NCBI GenBank assembly: GCA_023053685.1
Contig: JALIGW010000212.1
Location: forward strand, 124,001-188,000
Reading direction: 5' to 3'
DNA length: 64,000 nt
Source: Diadophis punctatus similis
Lineage: Eukaryota > Chordata > Lepidosauria > Squamata > Dipsadidae
Part shown: piece after piece, positions 10,601-20,905 of the stretch
Position numbering within the stretch: position 1 is the stretch's first letter
Layout of the letters: every line of letters begins with the position of its first letter
Made by a program: the position numbers and the translations under genes
Notes under the pieces: generated by a model
Database searches by the model: none
The model's input: the letters and a program-made list of their open reading frames with translations, nothing else
What the model was told of the DNA's origin: nothing

Positions 10601-11750
10601 AGCCAAATTCTCGCTTGATTATTGATTGTGACCTTTCCCTGAAGAGCTAGCGCAAGGTCTAACAGAGCATTCGCCTTATTTCTCAATTCGGCCCAAAAAC
10701 ATCACTTTTGACAAACACCTCAGAAATGAAAAAGAAACACATATTCCTGTTCCCCACGGGCTGGAAAGCCGAATTCTCGCTCAATTTTTGATTCCGACCT
10801 TTCCCTGAAGAGCTAGCCCAAGGTCTAACACAGCATTCGCCTTATTTCTCAATTCAGCCCAAAAACATCACTTTTGACAAACACCTCAGAAATGAAAAAG
10901 AAACACATATTCCTGTTCCCCATGGGCTGGAAAGCCGAATTCTCGCTTGATTTTCGATTCCTAGCCTACCCTGAAGAGCTAGCCCAAGGTCTAACACTGA
11001 ATTCGCCTTAGTTCTCAATTCAGCCAAAAAACATGACTTTTGACAAACACCTCAGAAATGAAAATGAAACACATATTCCTGTTCCGCACAGGCTGGAAAG
11101 CCGAATTCTCGCTTGATTTTCGATTCCGAGCCTACCCTGAAGAGCTAGCCCAAAGTCTAACACAGCATTCGCCTTAGGATTCAATTCAGCCCAAAAACAT
11201 CACTTTTGACAAATACCTCAGAAATGAAAAAGAAACACATATTCCTGTTCCCCATGGGCTGGAAAGCCGAATTCTCGCTTGATTATTGATTCTGACCTTT
11301 CCCTGAAGAGCTAGCCCAAGGTCTAACACAGCATTCGCCTTATTTCTCAATTCAGCCCAAAAACATCACTTTTGACAAACACCTCAGAAATGAAAAAGAA
11401 ACACATATTCCTGTTCCCCATGGGCTGGAAAGCCGAATTCTCACTCAATTTTTGATTCCGACCTTTCCCTGAAGAGCTAGCCCAAGGTCTAACACAGCAT
11501 TCGCCTTATTTCTCAATTCAGCCCAAAAACATCACTTTTGGCAAACACCTCAGAAATGAAAAAGAATCTCATATTCCTGTTCCCCACGGGCTGGAAAGCC
11601 GAATTCTCGCTCAATTTTTGATTCCGACCTTTCCCTGAAGAGCTAGCCCAAGGTCTAACACAGCATTCGCCCTATTTCTCAATTCAGCCCAAAAACATCA
11701 CTTTTGACAAACACCTCAGAAATGAAAATGAAACACATATTCCTGTTCCC
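7642..11750. repeat. 30-mer register block, copy 2
   Basis: Second copy of the block at 2,657. AGAATCTCAT lies at 7,744, 9,735 and 11,563, against 2,759, 4,751 and 6,581 in copy 1. Shared rare changes (GACCATTCCCT near 9,137, CAAACTCCTC near 9,550, CAATTCAACCC near 10,190, ACACTGAATTC near 10,997) confirm common origin. Private changes include CTCAATTCAGCC where copy 1 has CTCAGTTCAGCC (8,690), a missing C near 8,474, an extra C near 9,987 and another near 10,587. It therefore postdates the block but is older than the exact 8-mer duplication. Confidence 0.87.
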
Positions 11751-11968
11751 CACAGGCTGGAAAGCTGAATTCTCGCTTGATTTTTGATTCCGAGCCTATC
11801 CTGAAGAGCTAGCCCAAAGTCTAACACAGCATTCGCCTTAGGATTCAATTCAGCCCAAAAACATCACTTTTGACAAATACCTCAGAAATGAAAAAGAAAC
11901 ACATATTCCTGTTCCCCATGGGCTGGAAAGCCGAATTCTCGCTTGATTATTGATTCTGACCTTTCCCT
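11751..11968. repeat. Short linker after the second 30-mer block
   Basis: A little over one monomer: a CCCACAGG right half with the private GAGCCTATCCT, then a type b monomer with ACAAATACC and a CCCATGGG right half. Nothing but satellite sequence is visible. Confidence 0.7.
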
Positions 11969-13080
11969 GAAGAGCTAGCCCAAGGTCTAACACAGCATTC
12001 GCCTTATTTCTCAATTCAGCCCAAAAACATCACTTTTGACAAACACCTCAGAAATGAAAAAGAAACACATATTCCTGTTCCCCACGGGCTGGAAAGCCGA
12101 ATTCTCACTCAATTTTTGATTCCGACCTTTCCCTGAAGAGCTAGCCCAAGGTCTAACACAGCATTCGCCTTATTTCTCAATTCAGCCCAAAAACATCACT
12201 TTTGGCAAACACCTCAGAAATGAAAATGAAACACATATCCCTGTTCCCCACAGGCTGGAAAGCTGAATTCTCGCTTGATTTTTGATTCCGAGCCTACCCT
12301 GAAGAGCTAGCCCAAAGTCTAACACAGCATTCGCCTTAGGATTCAATTCAGCCCAAAAACATCACTTTTGACAAACACCTCAGAAATGAAAAAGAAACAC
12401 ATATTCCTGTTCCCCATGGGCTGGAAAGCTGAATTCTCGCTTGATTATTGATTCTGACCTTTCCCTGAAGAGCTAGCCCAAGGTCTAACACAGCATTCGC
12501 CTTAGGATTCAATTCAGCCCCAAAACATCACTTTTGACAAACACCTCAGAAATGAAAAAGAAACACATATTCCTGTTCCCCACGGGCTGGAAAGCCGAAT
12601 TCTCACTCAATTTTTGATTCCGACCTTTCCCTGAAGAGCTAGCCCAAGGTCTAACACAGCATTCGCCTTATTTCTCAATTCAGCCCAAAAACATCACTTT
12701 TGACAAACACCTCAGAAATGAAAAAGAAACACATATTCCTGTTCCCCACAGGCTGGAAAGCCGAATTCTCGCTTGATTTTGGATTCCTAGCCTACCCTGA
12801 AGAGCTAGCCCAAGGTCTAACACAGAATTCGCCTCAGTTCTCAATTCAGCCAAAAAACATGACTTTTGACAAACACCTCAGAAATGAAAATGAAACACAT
12901 ATTCCTGTTCTGCACAGTCTGGAAAGCCGAATTCTCGCTTGATTTTCGATTCCGAGCCTACCCTGAAGAGCTAGCCCAAAGTCTAACACAGCATTCGCCT
13001 TAGGATTCAATTCAGCCCAAAAACATCACTTTTGACAAACACCTCAGAAATGAAAAAGAAACACATATTCCTGTTCCCCA
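11969..13080. repeat. 9-mer-offset duplication, copy 1
   Basis: Cassette of type a with CTCACTCAA, type a with TTTTGGC and CATATCCCTG, type b, type e, type a with CTCACTCAA, type a ending GGATTCCTAGCC, type c with CTGCACAG and type b. It recurs 1,494 bp (9 x 166) downstream. This cassette is the seed of patterns seen many times in Regions II to IV. Here the type c right half reads CTGCACAGTCTGG, a private change. Confidence 0.82.
12467..12632 (+). repeat. Reference monomer, type e (CCTTAGGATTC with CAGCCCCAAAACATC)
   Basis: It combines the CCCAAGGTC start of type a with the TTAGGATTC block of type b, and has CCCCAAAAC instead of CCCAAAAAC. It looks like a recombinant of types a and b that was then amplified. 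It is found in a fixed cassette (CCCACAGG monomer, type b, CCCATGGG monomer with GCTGAATTC, type e, CTCACTCAA monomer, then the type c pair), for example at about 12,518, 14,012, 18,320, 19,150 and 26,950. Confidence 0.8.
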
Positions 13081-13462
13081 CAGTCTGGAAAGCTGAATTC
13101 TCGCTTGATTTTTGATTCCGAGCCTACCCTGAAGAGCTAGCCCAAAGTCTAACACAGCATTCGCCTTAGGATTCAATTCAGCCCAAAAACATCACTTTTG
13201 ACAAACACCTCAGAAATGAAAAAGAAACACATATTCCTGTTCCCCATGGGCTGGAAAGCTGAATTCTCGCTTGATTATTGATTCTGACCTTTCCCTGAAG
13301 AGCTAGCCCAAGGTCTAACACAGCATTCGCCTTATTTCTCAATTCAGCCCAAAAACATCACTTTTGACAAACACCTCAGAAATGAAAAAGAAACACATAT
13401 TCCTGTTCCCCACGGGCTGGAAAGCCGAATTCTCGCTCAATTTTTGATTCCGACCTTTCCCT
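13081..13462. repeat. Linker between the 9-mer-offset copies
   Basis: About 2.3 monomers: a right half with the private CCCCACAGTCTGG, a type b monomer ending in GATTATTGATTCTGACC, and the start of a type a monomer. CACAGTCTGG also occurs in the type c monomer just upstream (12,913), so the change may have spread locally by conversion. Confidence 0.65.
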
Positions 13463-14573
13463 GAAGAGCTAGCCCAAGGTCTAACACAGCATTCGCCTTA
13501 TTTCTCAATTCAGCCCAAAAACATCACTTTTGACAAACACCTCAGAAATGAAAAAGAAACACATATTCCTGTTCCCCACGGGCTGGAAAGCCGAATTCTC
13601 ACTCAATTTTAGATTCCGACCTTTCCCTGAAGAGCTAGCCCAAGGTCTAACACAGCATTCACCTTATTTCTCAATTCAGCCCAAAAACATCACTTTTGGC
13701 AAACACCTCAGAAATGAAAATGAAACACATATCCCTGTTCCCCACAGGCTGGAAAGCTGAATTCTCGCTTGATTTTTGATTCCGAGCCTACCCTGAAGAG
13801 CTAGCCCAAAGTCTAACACAGCATTCGCCTTAGGATTCAATTCAGCCAAAAAACATCACTTTTGACAAACACCTCAGAAATGAAAAAGAAACACATATTC
13901 CTGTTCCCCATGGGCTGGAAAGCTGAATTCTCGCTTGATTATTGATTCTGACCTTTCCCTGAAGAGCTAGCCCAAGGTCTAACACAGCATTCGCCTTAGG
14001 ATTCAATTCAGCCCCAAAACATCACTTTTGACAAACACCTCAGAAATGAAAAAGAAACACATATTCCTGTTCCCCACGGGCTGGAAAGCCGAATTCTCAC
14101 TCAATTTTTGATTCCGACCTTTCCCTGAAGAGCTAGCCCAAGGTCTAACACAGCATTCGCCTTATTTCTCAATTCAGCCCAAAAACATCACTTTGACAAA
14201 CACCTCAGAAATGAAAAAGAAACACATATTCCTATTCCCCACAGGCTGGAAAGCCGAATTCTCGCTTGATTTTGGATTCCTAGCCTACCCTGAAGAGCTA
14301 GCCCAAGGTCTAACACAGAATTCGCCTCAGTTCTCAATTCAGCCAAAAAACATGACTTTTGACAAACACCTCAGAAATGAAAATGAAACACATATTCCTG
14401 TTCTGCACAGGCTGGAAAGCCGAATTCTCGCTTGATTTTCGATTCCGAGCCTACCCTGAAGAGCTAGCCCAAAGTCTAACACAGCATTCGCCTTAGGATT
14501 CAATTCAGCCCAAAAACATCACTTTTGACAAACACCTCAGAAATGAAAAAGAAACACATATTCCTGTTCCCCA
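13463..14573. repeat. 9-mer-offset duplication, copy 2
   Basis: Copy of 11,969-13,080, with the type e marker CCCCAAAAC at about 14,012 (12,518 in copy 1). Private changes include CAATTTTAGATTCC near 13,607, CATTCACC at 13,656 (the first appearance of this variant, later common), CCTATTCCCC near 14,230 and a missing T near 14,185. CATTCACC suggests that this copy is closer than copy 1 to the cassettes amplified in Region III. Confidence 0.8.
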
Positions 14574-15874
14574 CGGGCTGGAAAGCCGAATTCTCGCTTG
14601 ATTATTGATTCTGACCTTTCCCTGAAGAGCTAGCGCAAGGTCTAACAGAGCATTCGCCTTATTTCTCAATTCGGCCCAAAAACATCACTTTTGACAAACA
14701 CCTCAGAAATGAAAAAGAAACACATATTCCTGTTCCCCACGGGCTGGAAAGCTGAATTCTCGCTCAATTTTTGATTCCGACCTTTCCTGAAGAGCTAGCC
14801 CAAGGTCTAAAACAGCATTCGCCTTATTTCTCAATTCAGCCCAAAAACATCACTTTTGACAAACACCTCAGAAATGAAAAAGAAACACATATTCCTGTTC
14901 CCCATGGGCTGGAAAGCCGAATTCTCGCTTGATTTTCGATTGCTAGCCTACCCTGAAGAGCTAGCCCAAGGTCTAACACAGAATTCGCCTCAGTTCTCAA
15001 TTCAGCCAAAAAACATGACTTTTGACAAACACCTCAGAAATGAAATGAAACACATATTCCTGTTCCCCATGGGCTGGAAAGCCGAATTCTCGCTTGATTA
15101 TTGATTCTGACCTTTCCCTGAAGAGCTAGCCCAAGGTCTAACACAGCATTCGCCTTATTTCTCAATTCAGCCCAAAAACATCACTTTTGACAAACACCTC
15201 AGAAATGAAAAAGAAACACATATTCCTGTTCCCCACGGGCTGGAAAGCCGAATTCTCACTCAATTTTTGATTCCGACCTTTCCCTGAAGAGCTAGCCCAA
15301 GGTCTAACACAGCATTCGCCTTATTTCTCAATTCAGCCCAAAAACATCACTTTTGGCAAACACCTCAGAAATGAAAATGAAACACATATCCCTGTTCCCC
15401 ACAGGCTGGAAAGCTGAATTCTCGCTTGATTTTTGATTCCGAGCCTACCCTGAAGAGCTAGCCCAAAGTCTAACACAGCATTCGCCTTAGGATTCAATTC
15501 AGCCAAAAACATCACTTTTGACAAATACCTCAGAAATGAAAAGAAACACATATTCCTGTTCCCCATGGCCTGGAAAGCCGAATTCTCGCTTGATTATTGA
15601 TTCTGACCTTTCCCTGAAGAGCTAGCCCAAGGTCTAACACAGCATTCGCCTTATTTCTCAATTCAGCCCAAAAACATCACTTTTGACAAACACCTCAGAA
15701 ATGAAAAAGAAACACATATTCCTGTTCCCCATGGGCTGGAAAGCTGAATTCTCACTCAATTTTTGATTCCGACCTTTCCCTGAAGAGCTAGCCCAAGGTC
15801 TAACACAGCATTCGCCTTATTTCTCAATTCAGCCCAAAAACATCACTTTTGGCAAACACCTCAGAAATGAAAAA
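14282..15874. repeat. Restart of the left-edge order (about 86-monomer super-period)
   Basis: From 14,282 to 14,954 this segment repeats 1-674. After a type c monomer not present in that first copy, it resumes the 675-1,431 order and reaches AGAATCTCAT at 15,874 (14,443 bp from 1,431, 87 monomers plus 1). It contains five one-base deletions: T near 14,185, C near 14,784, A near 15,042, C near 15,503 and A near 15,540. GATTGCTAGCC near 14,938 is a private change. Confidence 0.8.
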
Positions 15875-17950
15875 GAATCTCATATTCCTGTTCCCCACGG
15901 GCTGGAAAGCCGAATTCTCGCTCAATTTTTGATTCCGACCTTTCCCTGAAGAGCTAGCCCAAGGTCCTAACACAGCATTCGCCCTATTTCTCAATTCAGC
16001 CCAAAAACATCACTTTTGACAAACACCTCAGAAATGAAAATGAAACACATATTCCTGTTCCCCACAGGCTGGAAAGCTGAATTCTCGCTTGATTTTTGAT
16101 TCCGAGCCTACCCTGAAGAGCTAGCCCAAAGTCTAACACAGCATTCGCCTTAGGATTCAATTCAGCCCAAAAACATCACTTTTGACAAATACCTCAGAAA
16201 TGAAAAAGAAACACATATTCCTGTTCCCCATGGGCTGGAAAGCCGAATTCTCGCTTGATTATTGATTCTGACCTTTCCCTGAAGAGCTAGCCCAAGGTCT
16301 AACACAGCATTCGCCTTATTTCTCAATTCAGCCCAAAAACATCACTTTTGACAAACACCTCAGAAATGAAAATGAAACACATATTCCTGTTCCCCATGGG
16401 CTGGAAAGCCGAATTCTCGCTTGATTATTGATTGTGACCTTTCCCTGAAGAGCTAGCCCAAGGTCTAACAGAGCATTCGCCTTATTTCTCAATTCGGCCC
16501 AAAACATCACTTTTGACAAACACCTCAGAAATGAAAAGAAACACATATTCCTGTTCCCCACGGGCTGGAAAGCCGAATTCTCGCTCAATTTTTGATTCCG
16601 ACCTTTCCCTGAAGAGCTAGCCCAAGGTCTAACACAGCATTCGCCTTATTTCTCAATTCAGCCCAAAAACATCACTTTTGACAAACACCTCAGAAATGAA
16701 AAGAAACACATATTCCTGTTCCCCATGGGCTGGAAAGCCGAATTCTCGCTTGATTTTCGATTCCTAGCCTACCCTGAAGAGCTAGCCCAAGGTCTAACAC
16801 AGAATTCGCCTCAGTTCTCAATTCAGCCAAAAAACATGACTTTTGACAAACACCTCAGAAATGAAAAAGAAACACATATTCCTGTTCCCCACGGGCTGGA
16901 AAGCCGAATTCTCACTCAATTTTTGATTCCGACCATTCCCTGAAGAGCTAGCCCAAGGTCTAACACAGCATTCGCCTTATTTCTCAATTCAGCCCAAAAA
17001 CATCACTTTTGGCAAACACCTCAGAAATGAAAATGAAACACATATCCCTGTTCCCCACAGGCTGGAAAGCTGAATTCTCGCTTGATTTTTGATTCCGAGC
17101 CTACCCTGAAGAGCTAGCCCAAAGTCTAACACAGCATTCGCCTTAGGATTCAATTCAGCCCAAAAACATCACTTTTGACAAATACCTCAGAAATGAAAAA
17201 GAAACACATATTCCTGTTCCCCATGGCCTGGAAAGCCGAATTCTCACTTGATTATTGATTCTGACCTTTCCCTGAAGAGCTAGCCCAAGGTCTAACACAG
17301 CATTCGCCTTATTTCTCAATTCAGCCCAAAAACATCACTTTTGACAAACACCTCAGAAATGAAAAAGAAACACATATTCCTGTTCCCCATGGGCTGGAAA
17401 GCCGAATTCTCACTCAATTTTTGATTCCGACCTTTCCCTGAAGAGCTAGCCCAAGGTCTAACACAGCATTCGCCTTATTTCTCAATTCAGCCCAAAAACA
17501 TCACTTTTGGCAAACACCTCAGAAATGAAAAAGAATCTCATATTCCTGTTCCCCACGGGCTGGAAAGCCGAATTCTCGCTCAATTTTGATTCCGACCTTT
17601 CCCTGAAGAGCTAGCCCAAGGTCTAACACAGCATTCGCCCTATTTCTCAATTCAGCCCAAAAACATCACTTTTGACAAACACCTCAGAAATGAAAATGAA
17701 ACACATATTCCTGTTCCCCACAGGCTGGAAAGCTGAATTCTCACTTGATTTTTGATTCCGAGCCTACCCTGAAGAGCTAGCCCAAAGTCTAACACAGCAT
17801 TCGCCTTAGGATTCAATTCAGCCCAAAAACATCACTTTTGACAAATACCTCAGAAATGAAAAAGAAACACATATTCCTGTTCCCCATGGGCTGGAAAGCC
17901 GAATTCTCGCTTGATTATTGATTCTGACCTTTCCCTGAAGAGCTAGCCCA
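15875..17950. repeat. Right end of Region I, mosaic of earlier segments
   Basis: It first follows the 8-mer order (as at 1,431 onward). Within a type c monomer near 16,816-16,930 it switches to the order found near 4,100-4,751, including GACCATTCCCT (16,932) and CCATGGCCTGG. AGAATCTCAT is at 17,532 and the last ACAAATACC near 17,850. One-base indels: +C near 15,966, -A near 16,501, -A near 16,532, -A near 16,699 and -T near 17,585. Confidence 0.75.
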
Positions 17951-18047
17951 AGGTCTAACACAGCATTCGCCTTATTTCTCAATTCAGCCCAAAAACATCA
18001 CTTTTGGCAAACACCTCAGAAATGAAAATGAAACACATATCCCTGTT
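17951..18047. repeat. Junction between Region I and Region II
   Basis: Within this monomer the Region I pattern ends and a TTTTGGC, CATATCCCTG monomer leads into the type b / type e cassette typical of the right part. No foreign sequence or target-site duplication is visible, so the switch looks like recombination between monomers rather than an insertion. Confidence 0.6.
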
Positions 18048-18877
18048 CCCCACAGGCTGGAAAGCTGAATTCTCGCTTGATTTTTGATTCCGAGCATACC
18101 CTGAAGAGCTAGCCCAAAGTCTAACACAGCATTCGCCTTAGGATTCAATTCAGCCCAAAAACATCACTTTTGACAAACACCTCAGAAATGAAAAAGAAAC
18201 ACATATTCCTGTTCCCCATGGGCTGGAAAGCTGAATTCTCGCTTGATTATTGATTCTGACCTTTCCCTGAAGAGCTAGCCCAAGGTCTAACACAGCATTC
18301 GCCTTAGGATTCAATTCAGCCCCAAAACATCACTTTTGACAAACACCTCAGAAATGAAAAAGAAACACATATTCCTGTTCCCCACGGGCTGGAAAGCCGA
18401 ATTCTCACTCAATTTTTGATTCCGACCTTTCCCTGAAGAGCTAGCCCAAGGTCTAACACAGCATTCGCCTTATTTCTCAATTCAGCCCAAAAACATCACT
18501 TTTGACAAACACCTCAGAAATGAAAAAGAAACACATATTCCTGTTCCCCACGGGCTGGAAAGCCGTATTCTCGCTTGATTTTCGATTCCTAGCCTACCCT
18601 GAAGAGCTAGCCCAAGGTCTAACACAGAATTCGCCTCAGTTCTCAATTCAGCCAAAAAACATGACTTTTGACAAACACCTCAGAAATGAAAATGAAACAC
18701 ATATTCCTGTTCCGCACAGGCTGGAAAGCCGAATTCTCGCTTGATTTTCAATTCCAAGCCTACCCTGAAGAGCTAGCCCAAAGTCTAACACAGCATTCGC
18801 CTTAGGATTCAATTCAGCCCAAAAACATCACTTTTGACAAACACCTCAGAAATGAAAAAGAAACACATATTCCTGTT
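18048..18877. repeat. 5-mer HOR duplication, copy 1 (830 bp)
   Basis: Order: CCCACAGG right half with the private GAGCATACCCT, type b, type e, type a with CTCACTCAA, type a with private GCCGTATTC ending in CCTAGCC, type c with CCGCACAGG and type b. The type e marker at 18,320 recurs at 19,150, exactly 5 x 166 bp. Private changes also include GATTTTCAATTCCAAGCC near 18,745. Confidence 0.8.
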
Positions 18878-19703
18878 CCCCACAGGCTGGAAAGCTGAAT
18901 TCTCGCTTGATTTTTGATTCCGAGCCTACCCTGAAGAGCTAGCCCAAAGTCTAACACAGCATTCGCCTTAGGATTCAATTCAGCCCAAAAACATCACTTT
19001 TGACAAACACCTCAGAAATGAAAAAGAAACACATATTCCTGTTCCCCATGGGCTGGAAAGCTGAATTCTCGCTTGATTATTGATTCTGACCTTTCCCTGA
19101 AGAGCTAGCCCAAGGTCTAACACAGCATTCGCCTTAGGATTCAATTCAGCCCCAAAACATCACTTTTGACAAACACCTCAGAAATGAAAAAGAAAACACA
19201 TATTCCTGTTCCCCACGGGCTGGAAAGCCGAATTCTCACTCAATTTTTGATTCCGACCTTTCCCTGAAGAGCTAGCCCAAGGTCTAACACAGCATTCGCC
19301 TTATTTCTCAATTCAGCCCAAAAACATCACTTTTGACAAACACCTCAGAAATGAAAAAGAAACACATATTCCTGTTCCCCACAGGCTGGAAAGCCGAATT
19401 CTCGCTTGATTTTCGATTCCTAGCCTACCCTGAAGAGCTAGCCCAAGGTCTAACACAGAATTCGCCTCAGTTCTCAATTCAGCCAAAAAACATGACTTTT
19501 GACAAACACCTCAGAAATGAAAATGAAACACATATTCCTGTTCTGCACAGGCTGGAAAGCCGAATTCTCGCTTGATTTTCGATTCCGAGCCTACCCTGAA
19601 GAGCTAGCCCAAAGTCTAACACAGCATTCGCCTTAGGATTCAATTCAGCCCAAAAACATCACTTTTGACAAACACCTCAGAATGAAAAAGAAACACATAT
19701 TCC
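18878..19703. repeat. 5-mer HOR duplication, copy 2
   Basis: Tandem copy of 18,048-18,877. It differs by an extra A in GAAAAAGAAAACAC near 19,194, by CTGCACAGG in place of CCGCACAGG near 19,543, and by a missing A in CAGAATGAAAAAG near 19,680. From about 19,150 it also matches 46,209 onward, which ties Region II to the end of the third 9.13-kb unit. Confidence 0.8.
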
Positions 19704-20905
19704 TTTTCCCCACGGGCTGGAAAGCCGAATTCTCGCTTGATTATTGATTCTGACCTTTCCCTGAAGAGCTAGCGCAAAGTCTAACAGAGCATTCGCCTTA
19801 TTTCTCAATTCGGCCCAAAAACATCACTTTTGACAAACACCTCAGAAATGAAAAAGAAACACATATTCCTGTTCCCCACGGGCTGGAAAGCCGAATTCTC
19901 GCTTGATTATTGATTCTGACCTTTCCCTGAAGAGCTAGCCCAAGGTCTAACACAGCATTCGCCTTATTTCTCAATTCAGCCCAAAAACATCACTTTTGAC
20001 AAACACCTCAGAAATGAAAAAGAAACACATATTCCTGTTCCCCACGGGCTGGAAAGCCGAATTCTCGCTCAATTTTTGATTCCGACCTTTCCCTGAAGAG
20101 CTAGCCCAAGGTCTAAAACAGCATTCGCCTTATTTCTCAATTCAGCCCAAAAACATCACTTTTGACAAACACCTCAGAAATGAAAAAGAAACACATATTC
20201 CTATTCCCCACGGGCTGGAAAGCCGAATTCTCCCTCAATTTTTGATTCCGACCTTTCCCTGAACAGCTAGCCCTAGGTCTAACACAGCATTCGCCTTATT
20301 TCTCAATTCAGCCCAAAAACATCACTTTTGACAAACACCTCAGAAATGAAAATGAAACACATATTCCTGTTCCCCATGGGCTGGAAAGCCGAATTCTCGC
20401 TTGATTATTGATTGTGACCTTTCCCTGAAGAGCTAGCGCAAGGTCTAACAGAGCATTCGCCTTATTTCTCAATTCGGCCCAAAAACATCACTTTTGACAA
20501 ACACCTCACAAATGAAAAAGAAACACATATTCCTGTTCCCCACGGGCTGGAAAGCCGAATTCTCGCTCAATTTTTGATTCCGACCTTTCCCTGAAGAGCT
20601 AGCCCAAGGTCTAACACAGCATTCGCCTTATTTCTCAATTCAGCCCAAAAACATCACTTTTGACAAACACCTCAGAAATGAAAAAGAAACACATATTCCT
20701 GTTCCCCATGGGCTGGAAAGCCGAATTCTCACTTGATTTTCGATTCCTAGCCTACCCTGAAGAGCTAGCCCAAAGTCTAACACAGCATTCGCCTTAGGAT
20801 TCAATTCAGCCGAAAAACATCACTTTTGACAAACACCTCAGAAATGAAAAAAAAACACATATTCCTGTTCCCCATGGGCTGGAAACCCGAATTCTCGCTT
20901 GATTA
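19704..20905. repeat. Module X, copy 1
   Basis: About seven monomers with rare markers: CCTTTTCCCC at 19,704, CTCCCTCAA near 20,232, GAACAGCTAGCCCTAGG at 20,261 (creates an AvrII site, CCTAGG), a CCTAGCC-ending monomer joined directly to type b with CAGCCGAAAAAC, a run of nine A near 20,847, and GGAAACCCG near 20,881. The same series recurs at 46,764-47,965, offset about 27,060 bp (163 monomers). CACAAATG near 20,508 is private. It sits just before the first 9,132-bp unit. Confidence 0.85.

Larger units (their letters stand above)
1..17950. repeat. Region I: satellite subdomain with ACAAATACC and GAATCTCAT variants
   Basis: This subdomain is defined by two variants absent from the rest of the window: ACAAATACC (for example 1,079, 3,069, 8,055, 11,875, 16,190, last near 17,850) and GAATCTCAT (last at 17,532). 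Inside it, 12,340-15,500 lacks both and resembles Region II cassettes. The region holds nested duplications at 8, 9, 30 and about 86 monomers. Single-base indels are more frequent here than in Regions II and III. No gene or insertion is seen. Confidence 0.85.
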
